From Clostridium aciditolerans (lineage in GTDB: Bacteria > Bacillota > Clostridia > Clostridiales > Clostridiaceae): a DNA stretch of 64,000 nucleotides. The DNA is taken from contig NZ_JAEEGB010000017.1 in assembly GCF_016316925.1 (NCBI RefSeq), forward strand, positions 55,460 to 119,459, written 5' to 3'. The first letter of the stretch is position 1. The number at the start of each line of letters is the position of its first letter. Made by a program: the position numbers and the translations under genes. Positions 56,442 through 63,858 of the stretch are shown here, in pieces. The notes beneath the pieces are model-generated. The model had not been told where the DNA came from. It did no database searches and saw only the letters and a program-made list of their open reading frames with translations.

Positions 56442-57314
56442 TTAGTTTTCTAATATCTCACTTGAACTATTGTTCTTTATATTAATTATAATCATTCCCA
56501 ATAAAATCAATGCGCATCCAGCTAAAGTCTTACCAGTAAGTTTGTCGCCAAAGATCATAGAAAATATGGCCCCAAAAACTGGCTCCCCTAAAAATATTAT
56601 TGCCGCATGAGTCGGATTTGTATATGGCTGCATTTTATTTTGTATCATATAGGCCCCTATGGTACAAAACAGCACCATGAAAATCATACAAAATATAAAA
56701 GTAAGATTTATTGTAAAACTTAAATTTTCAACAACAACTGCTGGAATAAATCCTAAAATACCTGCTACAAGCGTTTCTATACAAGTTACAAGTATTATAT
56801 CTACATCTTTAATATATTTATCTACCAATATTATTTGAAATGCAAAGGCTATTGCACACAGTAACGTAAGAAAGTCTCCTGGATTTATCTTCAATGTACT
56901 ATCTATAGATATAACACCAAGACCAATTAAAGCAAATATTATACCCATTGTAGTCTTAACATCTGGTATAACCTTATACATAACAGCCATTATTATAGGT
57001 ACAACAACAACATAAAGCCCTGTAATAAATCCGGATTTACTCGGAGTGGTATAAACCAACCCTACAACTTGAAAAACAGACCCTAAAAACAATGCTATAC
57101 CAATAATTACTGCTGCGTTAACTGTCTTTTTATTAATATGCTTAAACCTTTTATGAAATATTATTGCAAGTATTGCTCCAGATAGAAAATATCTGATTGC
57201 TATAAATGAATATGGATGAATATATTTAAGGGTTAAACTTATTATCGGGAAGCTTGCCCCCCATACAACTGTGACTAATAACAGGCTTAAATCTGCTTTT
57301 AACTCTTTTGTCAT
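56442..57314 (-). CDS. EamA/DMT-family transporter
   Basis: This is a ten-helix drug/metabolite-type permease of 290 residues with two EamA repeats. The N-terminal LLLVTVVWGASFPIISLTLKY and the second-half AAIIFLGEPVFGAIFSMIFG are family landmarks. It lies 26 bp upstream of larC on the same strand, so it is probably co-transcribed, but no substrate can be named. Confidence 0.88.
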   Translation of the reverse strand: MTKELKADLSLLLVTVVWGASFPIISLTLKYIHPYSFIAIRYFLSGAILAIIFHKRFKHINKKTVNAAVIIGIALFLGSVFQVVGLVYTTPSKSGFITGLYVVVVPIIMAVMYKVIPDVKTTMGIIFALIGLGVISIDSTLKINPGDFLTLLCAIAFAFQIILVDKYIKDVDIILVTCIETLVAGILGFIPAVVVENLSFTINLTFIFCMIFMVLFCTIGAYMIQNKMQPYTNPTHAAIIFLGEPVFGAIFSMIFGDKLTGKTLAGCALILLGMIIINIKNNSSSEILEN

Positions 57315-57441
57315 ATAATTCTTCCTTTCTTCCCAAACCTTATTTAATATTCTACCATATGTTCTTATAATATTTAATTCAAAAGTATAAAATTTATTTT
57401 TACTATATCTTATTTACTTTTAAGTATGTATACAATAATTT

Positions 57442-57478
57442 TAAGCCCTAGGCGCTTTAATACTGCTCCTAGGGCTTC
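57442..57478 (-). terminator. Terminator of tandem paralogue A
   Basis: The stem AAGCCCTAGG / CCTAGGGCTT is followed on the minus strand by AAAATTATT; it is GC-rich but has a modest T-run. Confidence 0.75.
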
Positions 57479-57506
57479 TTTATATTATAAATATCTTACC
57501 TAAGCT

Positions 57507-57836
57507 TTAGTAATTATTTTTCATTAACCAATTTTGAAGACCTTCAGTTGTTTTAAATATAGGTGCATCATAAAATAATTCATCTCTGTATTTTTTAAAA
57601 TCCTCTAGTGTAACTGGGTGAAATGAAACTCTTAAACCATTTGTATCTATAAACTCAAATAATCTTTCTTCATCTTTAATAAGTTTGTCCAATTGGAAAA
57701 TTTTGCTGCAATCTTTTTGCCAGAAAGCTATCGTTTTATCTTTAGGATAATACGAAACTCCTAATGCAACATTAGCAATTTGATTATCATCCGGTCCAAC
57801 AGTAAATATATAAGCAGTATTTTTGTAAAATTTCAT
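57507..57836 (-). CDS. Uncharacterised protein, tandem paralogue A
   Basis: I do not recognise this 109-residue protein. It begins MKFYKNTAYIF and ends EGLQNWLMKNNY. It is roughly two-thirds identical to the next gene upstream, including LIKDEERLFEFIDTN and LRVSFHPVTLEDFKKY. No signal peptide or membrane helix; a small alpha/beta protein is likely. I start at the ATG after AAAGGGGTG. It and its partner each have a terminator, so they are separate units. Confidence 0.7.
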   Translation of the reverse strand: MKFYKNTAYIFTVGPDDNQIANVALGVSYYPKDKTIAFWQKDCSKIFQLDKLIKDEERLFEFIDTNGLRVSFHPVTLEDFKKYRDELFYDAPIFKTTEGLQNWLMKNNY

Positions 57837-57938
57837 AATATTCACCCCTTTCTAATTATTATTGTAGTATTCTACAAAAAGTTTAATTTTCCTTCTTGCA
57901 TTTTTAAATTATGATAAATTATATACGAAATATTTAAT

Positions 57939-57969
57939 AAAAGCTGCAGACATATTGTCGGCAGCTTTA
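57939..57969 (-). terminator. Terminator of tandem paralogue B
   Basis: The stem AAAGCTGC / GCAGCTTT with an inner GAC/GTC is similar to the hairpin at 58422-58448, as if gene and terminator were duplicated together. Confidence 0.8.
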
Positions 57970-57989
57970 TCTATAAGTTTATATAATTT

Positions 57990-58319
57990 TTAATAACCAT
58001 TACCCATTAACCAATTTTGTAATCCTTCACTTGTTTTAAATGTAGGTGCGTTGTGAAATAAACTATGTCCATACTTCTTTAAATCTTCAAGTGTTACTGG
58101 GTGAAATGAGACTCTTAATAAATTTGTATCAATAAACTCAAATAATCTTTCTTCATCTTTTACTACCTTATCTACCTTGAAGCTTCTACTTCTGCCCTTA
58201 AACCAAAAAGCTACAGTCTTATCTCTAGGGTCATATGCTGCCCCTAAAGCAAGATGTGGAGTTTGTTCATCACCTGAACCAATTATAAAAATATAAGCGG
58301 TATTTTTATAAAATTTCAT
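57990..58319 (-). CDS. Uncharacterised protein, tandem paralogue B
   Basis: This 109-residue protein is the sister of paralogue A. It shares the same length, start (MKFYKNTAYIFIIG), middle (VVKDEERLFEFIDTN) and end (EGLQNWLMGNGY). Surface positions such as FWQKDCS versus FWFKGRS differ, suggesting retained function with some divergence. No function can be assigned. Confidence 0.7.
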   Translation of the reverse strand: MKFYKNTAYIFIIGSGDEQTPHLALGAAYDPRDKTVAFWFKGRSRSFKVDKVVKDEERLFEFIDTNLLRVSFHPVTLEDLKKYGHSLFHNAPTFKTSEGLQNWLMGNGY

Positions 58320-58421
58320 AACCCCCAACTCCTTTTAAGTATTTAGTGAACTCTTATTAAAAATAATTTCTTTTCTCCTTTTCTTAAAAATCATGCTAAT
58401 GCCTTATATAATGTTTAACAA

Positions 58422-58448
58422 AAGCTGCCAACCCATTGTTGACAGCTT
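58422..58448 (-). terminator. Terminator downstream of manC
   Basis: The stem AAGCTG-CCAAC / GTTG-A-CAGCTT lies just after the manC stop and continues into TTTGTTAAAC on the minus strand. Confidence 0.7.
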
Positions 58449-58454
58449 GCTCTA

Positions 58455-59270
58455 CTATAAAAATTCTTCCTTATTTTCTTCATTTTTTAATTGATTAACA
58501 AGATACTTTATTTCTTGATCTTTATTTTTATCCATAACTAGTACTACATCTTCAGAATCTACTATAATTAAGTCTTTTACTCCAAAAACTATAATAAGTC
58601 TATCTCTTCCAAATACAATACAATTTTCGCTTGCTTCTAAGAAAGTATTTTCTGTTATATTGTTTCCTTTATAATTTTTTAAGAACCTCCCTAATGAAGC
58701 AAATGTTCCTATGTCATCCCATAAGAATTCACTTTTTATTACATATGCCTTTCTAGTTTTTTGCATGATTCCAAAATCTACGGAAATTCCGTCTATAACC
58801 TCATATTGTTCTTTTACATTCTCTTCCTCTTTTTCTGTTTCTAAGCTCTGATATATAGCCATCATGCTTTTATGCATTTTAGGCAAATACTTTTGCATTT
58901 CTCTTAGATAAACATCTGCTCTCCATACAAACATTCCGCTATTCCAAAGATAAGTTCCTTTAAGCAAAAGATCTTTAGCAACCTCAACGTTAGGTTTTTC
59001 TAGAAATCTCTCTACCTTAAAGCTTGCAATGTCACCGCCTATTCTTTCACCCATCTCTATATAGCCATATCCAGTTTCAGGCCTTGTAGGCATTATCCCT
59101 ATAGTTACAAGACCTCTCCGTTTTTCTGCAATCTCTTTTGCTTGTGACAGAGTATCTATAAATAATTTTTCATTTTCTATATAATGATCTGACGGTAAAA
59201 TTATCATAGTAGCGTCGCTGTCTTTTTTTAATAGTTTTACCGCAGAGAGCCCTATGCAGGTGGCGGTCCC
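58455..59270 (-). pseudogene. manC: Mannose-1-phosphate guanylyltransferase, 3' part of gene split by an element
   Basis: This is the C-terminal 270 codons of an enzyme making GDP-mannose from mannose 1-phosphate and GTP. In frame from the TAA at the junction the sequence reads GTATCIGLSAVKLLKKDSDA and then TMIILPSDHYI, the internal block of ManC; the product could start at the ATG at 59207 but would lack the nucleotide-binding N-terminus. GYGYIEMGE, RFLEKPN, LWNSGMFVWRADVYL and SVDFGIMQ are further family motifs. It becomes whole if the element at 59268-62523 is removed. No manA or manB gene is adjacent. Confidence 0.92.
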
Positions 59271-59291
59271 TTAAATCTCATTATAGGTCAT
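59265..59291 (-). other. attR-like junction of the manC element
   Basis: The core GGT (ACC on the gene strand) is at 59265-59267. Fourteen bases inside the element lies the arm TATAGGTCAT (59282-59291), the exact complement of the arm at the other end. Confidence 0.75.
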
Positions 59292-59296
59292 ATAAA

Positions 59297-60838
59297 CTAT
59301 TGAGCATTAAATTTATAAAAAATCTGTATATGCTTTTCTTTTACATCTTTATCTTCAAAAACAATTATTTTCTCCACTAGTTCCTCTAAATCGTTTCTTT
59401 TAAGTTCATTAAAGCTTAATATATGATCAATTTTACTGCATATTAAACCAAGCATATGTTCTCTATTATTATTTATTTCATTTTCTATTTGATCTTTTCT
59501 TTTTTCTAGTCGGCCCTGTTCATCTTGAATTTCCTTTAAAATCATTTTAAAGTTTTTTTCATTTACTATGTTTTTTAACCTATCTTCATATATTCGCTTA
59601 ATATTTATATCTATATCTTTAAGGTTGCTATTTATGCTTTTTAGCTCTTCAATATGATTATTGCTTTTGATAATTTCTTTTAGTTCATCATAAAATATTT
59701 CCTTATTTAAATCTTTTGTGTAATTTATCAAATCATTTATGATAATTTGCTTTATATATTCTTCCTTTATGGAGTGAGCAGTACACTTTTTTTTACCAGT
59801 TTGACTATTTGTACACTTATATCCGTTATATTTCTTTCTATAGCACATGCTTCCACCGCAGTCACCGCACTTAAGTACCCCTGAAAATAAATGTACTTCG
59901 TCATTTTTATACCTTAATATTCTCTGTCTTTTTTTTATAAGTTCCTGAACTTCATCAAAAGTTTCCTTAGGTATTATTCCTTTAAATTCTCCTCCATATA
60001 TCCATTGATCTTTTGGTAAGGCTTTCACTGTTTTTAACTTATAGCTTACCTTTCTCCATCTTCCTTGAACCATTTGCCCCGAATATTTAGGATTTGTTAG
60101 GATATACCTTATGGAATTGCTATTCCATTTAAAAAACTTGGATTTCCCGAAATTTTTCACATGCCACGATGGCGGTCTTACTCCAATTGAGTTTAAATAG
60201 TCTGCAATCTTTTTAAATCCCCATCCTTTTAAATAAAGTTCATATATTTTTACCACTATTTTAGTAGCTTCATTTTCTGCAGGTATCAATTTTATAATTT
60301 TTATATTTTCTTTAAAACTTTCTTCAAATTTATAGCCATAAGGAGGCTTACTGGCAATACTAGACCCTCTTATCATCCTCTGCCTAAGACCATCTCTAGT
60401 TCTTCTTGAGCAATCTTTTATATACATTTCATTTAAAATATTTTTAAATGGAATTATATCATTAAACTCATATAATGTATCAACGTTATCAAGTACAGAA
60501 ACAAATCTAATATCTTTAGCCTTAAAATAGTCCTCTAAATAATATCCAGCCATTATATAGTTTCTTGAAAATCTCGAGAGATCTCTTGTTAGAATCATGT
60601 TTATTTTTTTGTTCTCTATATCTTCTTTCATCTGTATAAAACTTTCTCTATCAAAATTAGAGCCTGAAAATCCACAATCTTCATAAACATTTACAAGATT
60701 ATATATAGAGTTTTCCTCTTCTTTGCTTTTTTCTAGAATCCATTCTTTTAAGCCTTGAATCTGAGCTGGTATAGATTCTTTCTGATCATACTTGTCCGTA
60801 CTTACTCTTGCATAAATAGCCACATTCCAAATACTCAT
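59297..60838 (-). CDS. Large serine site-specific recombinase
   Basis: This is a resolvase/invertase-type recombinase of 513 residues. It has the N-terminal catalytic domain with nucleophile Ser13 in IYARVSTDKYDQKESIPAQ and the RDLSRFSRNY motif near 85-94, a recombinase domain (residues about 165-310; KPPYGYKFEE), a zinc ribbon (Cys324, 327, 342 and 352) and a Lys/Glu-rich coiled coil near the C-terminus. It resembles SpoIVCA of the skin element. Its ATG follows directly after the stop codon (TAAATG) of the 45-residue protein, so the two are translationally coupled. It very likely integrates and excises this element. Confidence 0.95.
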   Translation of the reverse strand: MSIWNVAIYARVSTDKYDQKESIPAQIQGLKEWILEKSKEEENSIYNLVNVYEDCGFSGSNFDRESFIQMKEDIENKKINMILTRDLSRFSRNYIMAGYYLEDYFKAKDIRFVSVLDNVDTLYEFNDIIPFKNILNEMYIKDCSRRTRDGLRQRMIRGSSIASKPPYGYKFEESFKENIKIIKLIPAENEATKIVVKIYELYLKGWGFKKIADYLNSIGVRPPSWHVKNFGKSKFFKWNSNSIRYILTNPKYSGQMVQGRWRKVSYKLKTVKALPKDQWIYGGEFKGIIPKETFDEVQELIKKRQRILRYKNDEVHLFSGVLKCGDCGGSMCYRKKYNGYKCTNSQTGKKKCTAHSIKEEYIKQIIINDLINYTKDLNKEIFYDELKEIIKSNNHIEELKSINSNLKDIDINIKRIYEDRLKNIVNEKNFKMILKEIQDEQGRLEKRKDQIENEINNNREHMLGLICSKIDHILSFNELKRNDLEELVEKIIVFEDKDVKEKHIQIFYKFNAQ

Positions 60839-60976
60839 TTAGCTATCACTCCATACCTTATTCATGATAGTTATCTTAGTTTCACTTAGATTACTTTTAA
60901 TTATCTTTTTTATTATTTCATTTAAATTCCTTTTTCCAAAAAACCTAGTTACTATTATTTTTTCCTTTTTAGACAT
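60839..60976 (-). CDS. 45-residue basic protein coupled to the recombinase; candidate excision factor
   Basis: This frame is too short for most gene finders. ATG at 60976 has GGAGG six bases upstream and the stop TAA touches the recombinase ATG. The protein (MSKKEKIIVTRFFGKRNLNE and on) is rich in Lys, Ile and Asn with one likely helix, giving a strongly basic DNA-binding candidate. Small proteins beside large serine recombinases often act as directionality factors, so I propose that role; the sequence itself shows no known motif. Confidence 0.6.
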   Translation of the reverse strand: MSKKEKIIVTRFFGKRNLNEIIKKIIKSNLSETKITIMNKVWSDS

Positions 60977-60979
60977 AAA

Positions 60980-61023
60980 AGCCTCCAGCACATTAGTTCA
61001 TAATTAATAATATGCTGGAGGTT
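60980..61023 (-). promoter_or_regulatory. Hairpin covering the ribosome binding site of the 45-residue gene
   Basis: On the minus strand the 5' arm CCTCCAGCA pairs with TGCTGGAGG, whose GGAGG is the Shine-Dalgarno of the small gene. It follows the GIY-YIG stop codon, so it may also terminate weakly (CTTTTATG follows). Confidence 0.6.
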
Positions 61024-61036
61024 AAATATTTTTGAT

Positions 61037-61279
61037 TCATTTATTTGATATAAGTTTTACTTTTACTTCTCTACTCATTTGCTTTATGCAATATTCTCTT
61101 TTCATAGCATCGCTCTTTGTTTCATAAGATTCATAGTAAACTAGCTCTACTGGAAGTCTGCATCTAGTGTACTTTGCTCCTTTACCATTATTGTGAGTTT
61201 TTATTCTTCTTTCTAAATTATTAGTGTATCCTGTGTAAAGACTACCATCTTTACACTTTAAAATATATACGTAATTCAC
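61037..61279 (-). CDS. GIY-YIG (UPF0213) protein
   Basis: This is an 80-residue single-domain protein of the GIY-YIG nuclease superfamily, UPF0213/YhbQ type. It has YVYILKCKDGSLYTGYTNNLERR, in which the YIL and the YTGYTNN segments form the core, then KYTRCRLPVELVYYES and EYCIKQMSREVKVKLI. The family is of uncertain activity. It lies between the glycosylase gene (20 bp) and the recombinase unit. Confidence 0.9.
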   Translation of the reverse strand: MNYVYILKCKDGSLYTGYTNNLERRIKTHNNGKGAKYTRCRLPVELVYYESYETKSDAMKREYCIKQMSREVKVKLISNK

Positions 61280-61299
61280 CCTTTATTCCCCTTAAAAAA

Positions 61300-61908
61300 T
61301 CATTTTACAGACACATATTTGTTATTTTCTATATAAAATCTTAATAAATAGTCCCTCGCCTCTTCTGCATAATCTATTCCTATACGTTTATCAGTTATAA
61401 TATTAAACTCTTCATCGTTATCCACTATATATAATCTATTATCGCATAAATCTTCACCATTTAAAGCCTTATTGATTTTTAATGCATTACATAATTTCCC
61501 AGGACCATTAGTCAAACTTTTAATTTGAGTCTTAGTTAAGTCATTATAATCTTTCTTAAACCTATTATTTGCCATTATGTCCAAGCTTCCCACAGGCTCT
61601 AAAGCTCTTATAAGTACCGCCTCAGGTATTCCTTCCTTCTGGGTAACTACATTAAAACAGTAATACATTCCATATATTATAAAGACATATGATAATCCCG
61701 CCTCTCCATACATAACCTCCACTCTTGGGGTTCTTCTTCCTCCATAAGAGTGTGCTGCCTTGTCTTTTATACCTAAATATGCTTCAGTCTCAACTATTTT
61801 TCCAGAAAGCCTCTTACCATCTACTTCATGAATTAATATTTTCCCTAGAAGTTCTTTTGCAACCGTTTCTGTATCTCTACTATAAAACTCTCTATTAAGC
61901 TTTTTCAT
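61300..61908 (-). CDS. 3-methyladenine DNA glycosylase (AAG/MPG family)
   Basis: This base-excision repair enzyme removes alkylated and deaminated purines. The 202 residues have the family segments LSGKIVETEAYLGIKDKAAH (catalytic Glu), RVEVMYGEAGLSYVFIIYGM and YCFNVVTQKEGIPEAVLIRAL. It lies inside the manC element but is a housekeeping-type enzyme, so it could be cargo or a gene trapped by the element. It leads a unit with GIY-YIG, the 45-residue gene and the recombinase. Confidence 0.92.
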   Translation of the reverse strand: MKKLNREFYSRDTETVAKELLGKILIHEVDGKRLSGKIVETEAYLGIKDKAAHSYGGRRTPRVEVMYGEAGLSYVFIIYGMYYCFNVVTQKEGIPEAVLIRALEPVGSLDIMANNRFKKDYNDLTKTQIKSLTNGPGKLCNALKINKALNGEDLCDNRLYIVDNDEEFNIITDKRIGIDYAEEARDYLLRFYIENNKYVSVK

Positions 61909-61995
61909 TTAATTCACCGCCATAAATATATAATTTGATGCTATTTTCATACCCTTAAAAACCATATATTAATTATATAATTTACCTAGATAATA

Positions 61996-62020
61996 AAAAA
62001 GAGCCCTAAAGGCTCTTTTT
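61996..62020 (-). terminator. Terminator after the three tiny ORFs
   Basis: The stem AAAAAGAGCC / GGCTCTTTTT with a CTAAA loop has T-runs on both strands and separates the tiny-ORF unit from the glycosylase unit. Confidence 0.9.
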
Positions 62021-62153
62021 AATTTGCAGACTTAACTATTTGCTTAGCCTCTCTTATGGCTTTACTTTCAAAAGAAGATTGAGATCTAGACCTTGGTTTG
62101 TTATTTTCTCTCTTAAAATCGTGCTGTAGCTCTATTTGTGTCACTTGTTTCAC
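62019..62153 (-). CDS. Tiny ORF c (44 aa)
   Basis: A GTG at 62153 has AAAGGAAGTG well spaced before it. The product MKQVTQIELQHDFKRENNKP and on is hydrophilic and basic, with no motif I know. It starts five bases after the stop of tiny ORF b, so the three form one unit. Function unknown. Confidence 0.55.
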   Translation of the reverse strand: MKQVTQIELQHDFKRENNKPRSRSQSSFESKAIREAKQIVKSAN

Positions 62154-62157
62154 GCTA

Positions 62158-62268
62158 TCACTTCCTTTGCTTTTTGTCATCTTTTTCTTGGTTATTACTG
62201 CTGTCAGTCCTCTTAGTGCCTATATTTACTTCCTGTCTATTTATATCACCTTTCTTACACTTTCTCAT
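62158..62268 (-). CDS. Tiny ORF b (36 aa)
   Basis: ATG at 62268 has AAAGGAAGTG before it. The product MRKCKKGDINRQEVNIGTKR and on is Lys-, Asn- and Asp-rich, with one Cys. Its stop codon lies within the ribosome binding site of ORF c. Function unknown. Confidence 0.5.
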   Translation of the reverse strand: MRKCKKGDINRQEVNIGTKRTDSSNNQEKDDKKQRK

Positions 62269-62282
62269 GCAAATCACTTCCT

Positions 62283-62417
62283 TTAGTAAATTGGCTCTCC
62301 ATTAAAATTTTCAAATTTAGGTGGATTCTTAGTGTTCTTTTTATTTCCAGATGGTCTACTTACATCATTTTTCTTATTTTCTCTATTACTTGCTTTATGG
62401 TGTATTCTATCAGTCAT
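62283..62417 (-). CDS. Tiny ORF a (44 aa)
   Basis: ATG at 62417 has GGGGAG before it. The product MTDRIHHKASNRENKKNDVS and on is very hydrophilic and ends NPPKFENFNGEPIY. It is first of three tiny ORFs with good ribosome binding sites and lies next to the element end, in line with the broken manC 5' part, so it may be read from the manC promoter. Function unknown. Confidence 0.55.
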   Translation of the reverse strand: MTDRIHHKASNRENKKNDVSRPSGNKKNTKNPPKFENFNGEPIY

Positions 62418-62497
62418 ATTTAACTCCCCTTTCTAAAATTAGTTTTTCCACGTAAGGAGCTTTTATTCTTTTATCTTAAATCATCAAGTTTTACATA

Positions 62498-62523
62498 ATG
62501 ACCTATATATTGAATGTAGAGGT
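62498..62523 (-). other. attL-like junction of the manC element
   Basis: The arm ATGACCTATA (62498-62507) is followed after 13 bases by the core GGT (62521-62523, ACC on the gene strand). It is the mirror of the junction at 59265-59291. Confidence 0.75.
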
Positions 62524-62778
62524 TTCTTTGTTTTCTGGTTCTACAAATATATTCTTCTTATCTATCTCAGGAAGCTCCGCATATACTTTGTCTATATATT
62601 CCTTATTAGTTACTACATAAATATTATCTTTACTTACTAGTGGTTTTATTCTATCTACTGTATTTCTTAAAAAACTTTTATTATTTATAATTTTTAAAAA
62701 TTGTTTTGGATTTTTAGCCCTTGAGAGAGGATATAGTCTTGTTCCTTTACCACCCGCAAGAATCAGTGCATACAACAA
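62503..62778 (-). pseudogene. manC: Mannose-1-phosphate guanylyltransferase, 5' part of gene split by an element
   Basis: This is the N-terminal 86 codons of ManC plus five codons read into the element (Ser-Thr-Phe-Asn-Ile) before a TAG. It carries the nucleotide-binding signature ALILAGGKGTRLYPLSRAKN and PKQFLKI at residues 4-30 and reaches PENKET, exactly the point where the 3' part resumes with ATCIGLSAV. Start is a TTG after GGGGTGAGG. A sigma-K-like promoter is upstream. Alone it cannot be active. Confidence 0.92.
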
Positions 62779-62808
62779 TAAGCCTCACCCCTAAATATTG
62801 CTTTATTC

Positions 62809-62836
62809 TATAATATGTAACTTTCAATATAATTGT
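62809..62836 (-). promoter_or_regulatory. Sigma-K-like promoter of manC
   Basis: On the minus strand AC, 17 bases, CATATTATA. The -10 is identical to that of yabG and fits CATAnnnTA. The box is about 30 bases before the TTG start. Confidence 0.5.
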
Positions 62837-62907
62837 GAAAAGATGAATTATAATTATAGGATAAACTTAATATATTCTTAGTGTATAAAATATAATGCCT
62901 AAAAAGT

Positions 62908-62937
62908 AAACTCCAGGTTTTTAAAAACCTGGAGTTT
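62908..62937 (-). terminator. Terminator of the TSUP gene
   Basis: A perfect stem AAACTCCAGGTTTTT / AAAAACCTGGAGTTT lies between the TSUP stop codon and the manC promoter. Confidence 0.85.
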
Positions 62938-62979
62938 ATTTTTCATATCGTTAATATTTTAACTTTTTTGGGTAAAATT

Positions 62980-63858
62980 TTACGCTCTGCTAGCAGCCTT
63001 TGCCTTAGATGCTGATTTAAACATCATAGCTGCTGTATAGAATATAACTACTATTACTAACCATGTTAATATTTTAAGTGGTAGTTCTTTAACTATATAA
63101 GCAGCTATAAAAACGCCTATAGCACCAAATATAGTTATTGCCATAGAAGCTTTTCTATCATATGCGCCTTCTTTAACGAATTTAGCTGCTGCTGCTGGCA
63201 TTAAGAATGCACATGATCCCATCATTATTGGGAATGCTACCTTAGGGCTCATTCCAAGTGCAAATACTAGTGCCATACATGGAGCATAAAGTCCTATTCC
63301 TAGTGTCATAAGTGCTCCTAATATAAAGTTACCTATTATTGCTACTATAAGTTTTGTTCCTGTAAGTCCTATAGCCTCTCCACCAGCTGGCATTAAATGA
63401 AGTTGTCCTGCAAGCATTACAAATGCAACTATAATTAATGCTACACCCATTCCAAGCTGTATAACTTTTTCAGGAAGTTTTGAAACAACTCCTGCTCCTA
63501 CTACAGCTCCTATAGTTGCAGCAGCTAACATTGAAAATAGTGTTACTGGATCAACTTTTATAGTTGTAATAAATATAAGAGCCTCAATTGCAACTGGTAT
63601 TGTACATGCAACATTAAGTGTACCTGGTAATGTTCTATCTTCTGAAAGCTTAAAGTTTTTTAACAATGCAGTAGTTGGTGCAAAGCTTCCTATACCTAAA
63701 GTATCAAAGAAGTTTGTAACAAATCCTACAGCTCCAAGTGCTAAAAAGTTTGATTTTTCAAGTTTACCCTCTTTTGATGCTTTCGCATAATCTACGAAGA
63801 ACAAAAATGCAAAGTATGCTACTAAAAGCAACAATATGCCGAAAACTATTTTTACCAT
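62980..63858 (-). CDS. TSUP (TauE/SafE) family permease
   Basis: This is a polytopic membrane protein of 292 residues with eight or nine helices, of the TauE/SafE family that moves sulfur-containing anions such as sulfite or sulfoacetate. The N-terminal half has VGFVTNFFDTLGIGSFAPTT and the C-terminal half the related GNFILGALMTLGIGLYAPCM, the two-repeat layout of the family. GGGAGGCTATGTA precedes the ATG. Substrate unknown; no sulfur gene is adjacent. Confidence 0.88.
   Translation of the reverse strand: MVKIVFGILLLLVAYFAFLFFVDYAKASKEGKLEKSNFLALGAVGFVTNFFDTLGIGSFAPTTALLKNFKLSEDRTLPGTLNVACTIPVAIEALIFITTIKVDPVTLFSMLAAATIGAVVGAGVVSKLPEKVIQLGMGVALIIVAFVMLAGQLHLMPAGGEAIGLTGTKLIVAIIGNFILGALMTLGIGLYAPCMALVFALGMSPKVAFPIMMGSCAFLMPAAAAKFVKEGAYDRKASMAITIFGAIGVFIAAYIVKELPLKILTWLVIVVIFYTAAMMFKSASKAKAASRA

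Larger units (their letters stand above)
59268..62523 (-). mobile_element. 3256-bp recombinase element interrupting manC in frame
   Basis: The element lies between the two halves of manC and holds a large serine recombinase, a 45-residue basic protein, a GIY-YIG protein, a 3-methyladenine DNA glycosylase and three very small ORFs, all on the same strand as manC. Joining the flanks at the shared ACC gives GAAACC-GCCACC, which reads Glu-Thr-Ala-Thr in one frame. No phage structural or conjugation genes are present. Similar intragenic elements (skin in sigK, SP-beta in spsM) are excised in the mother cell of sporulating Bacillus. Confidence 0.9.

Noticed and set aside
58455-59207. Treating the ORF starting at 59207 as a complete gene
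   Set aside because: The frame continues upstream with conserved ManC sequence to the element junction and lacks the nucleotide-binding N-terminus, which is found at 62.5-62.8 kb.
59268-62523. Calling the element a prophage or conjugative element
   Set aside because: It has no structural, packaging, replication or transfer genes; only a recombinase and small cargo.
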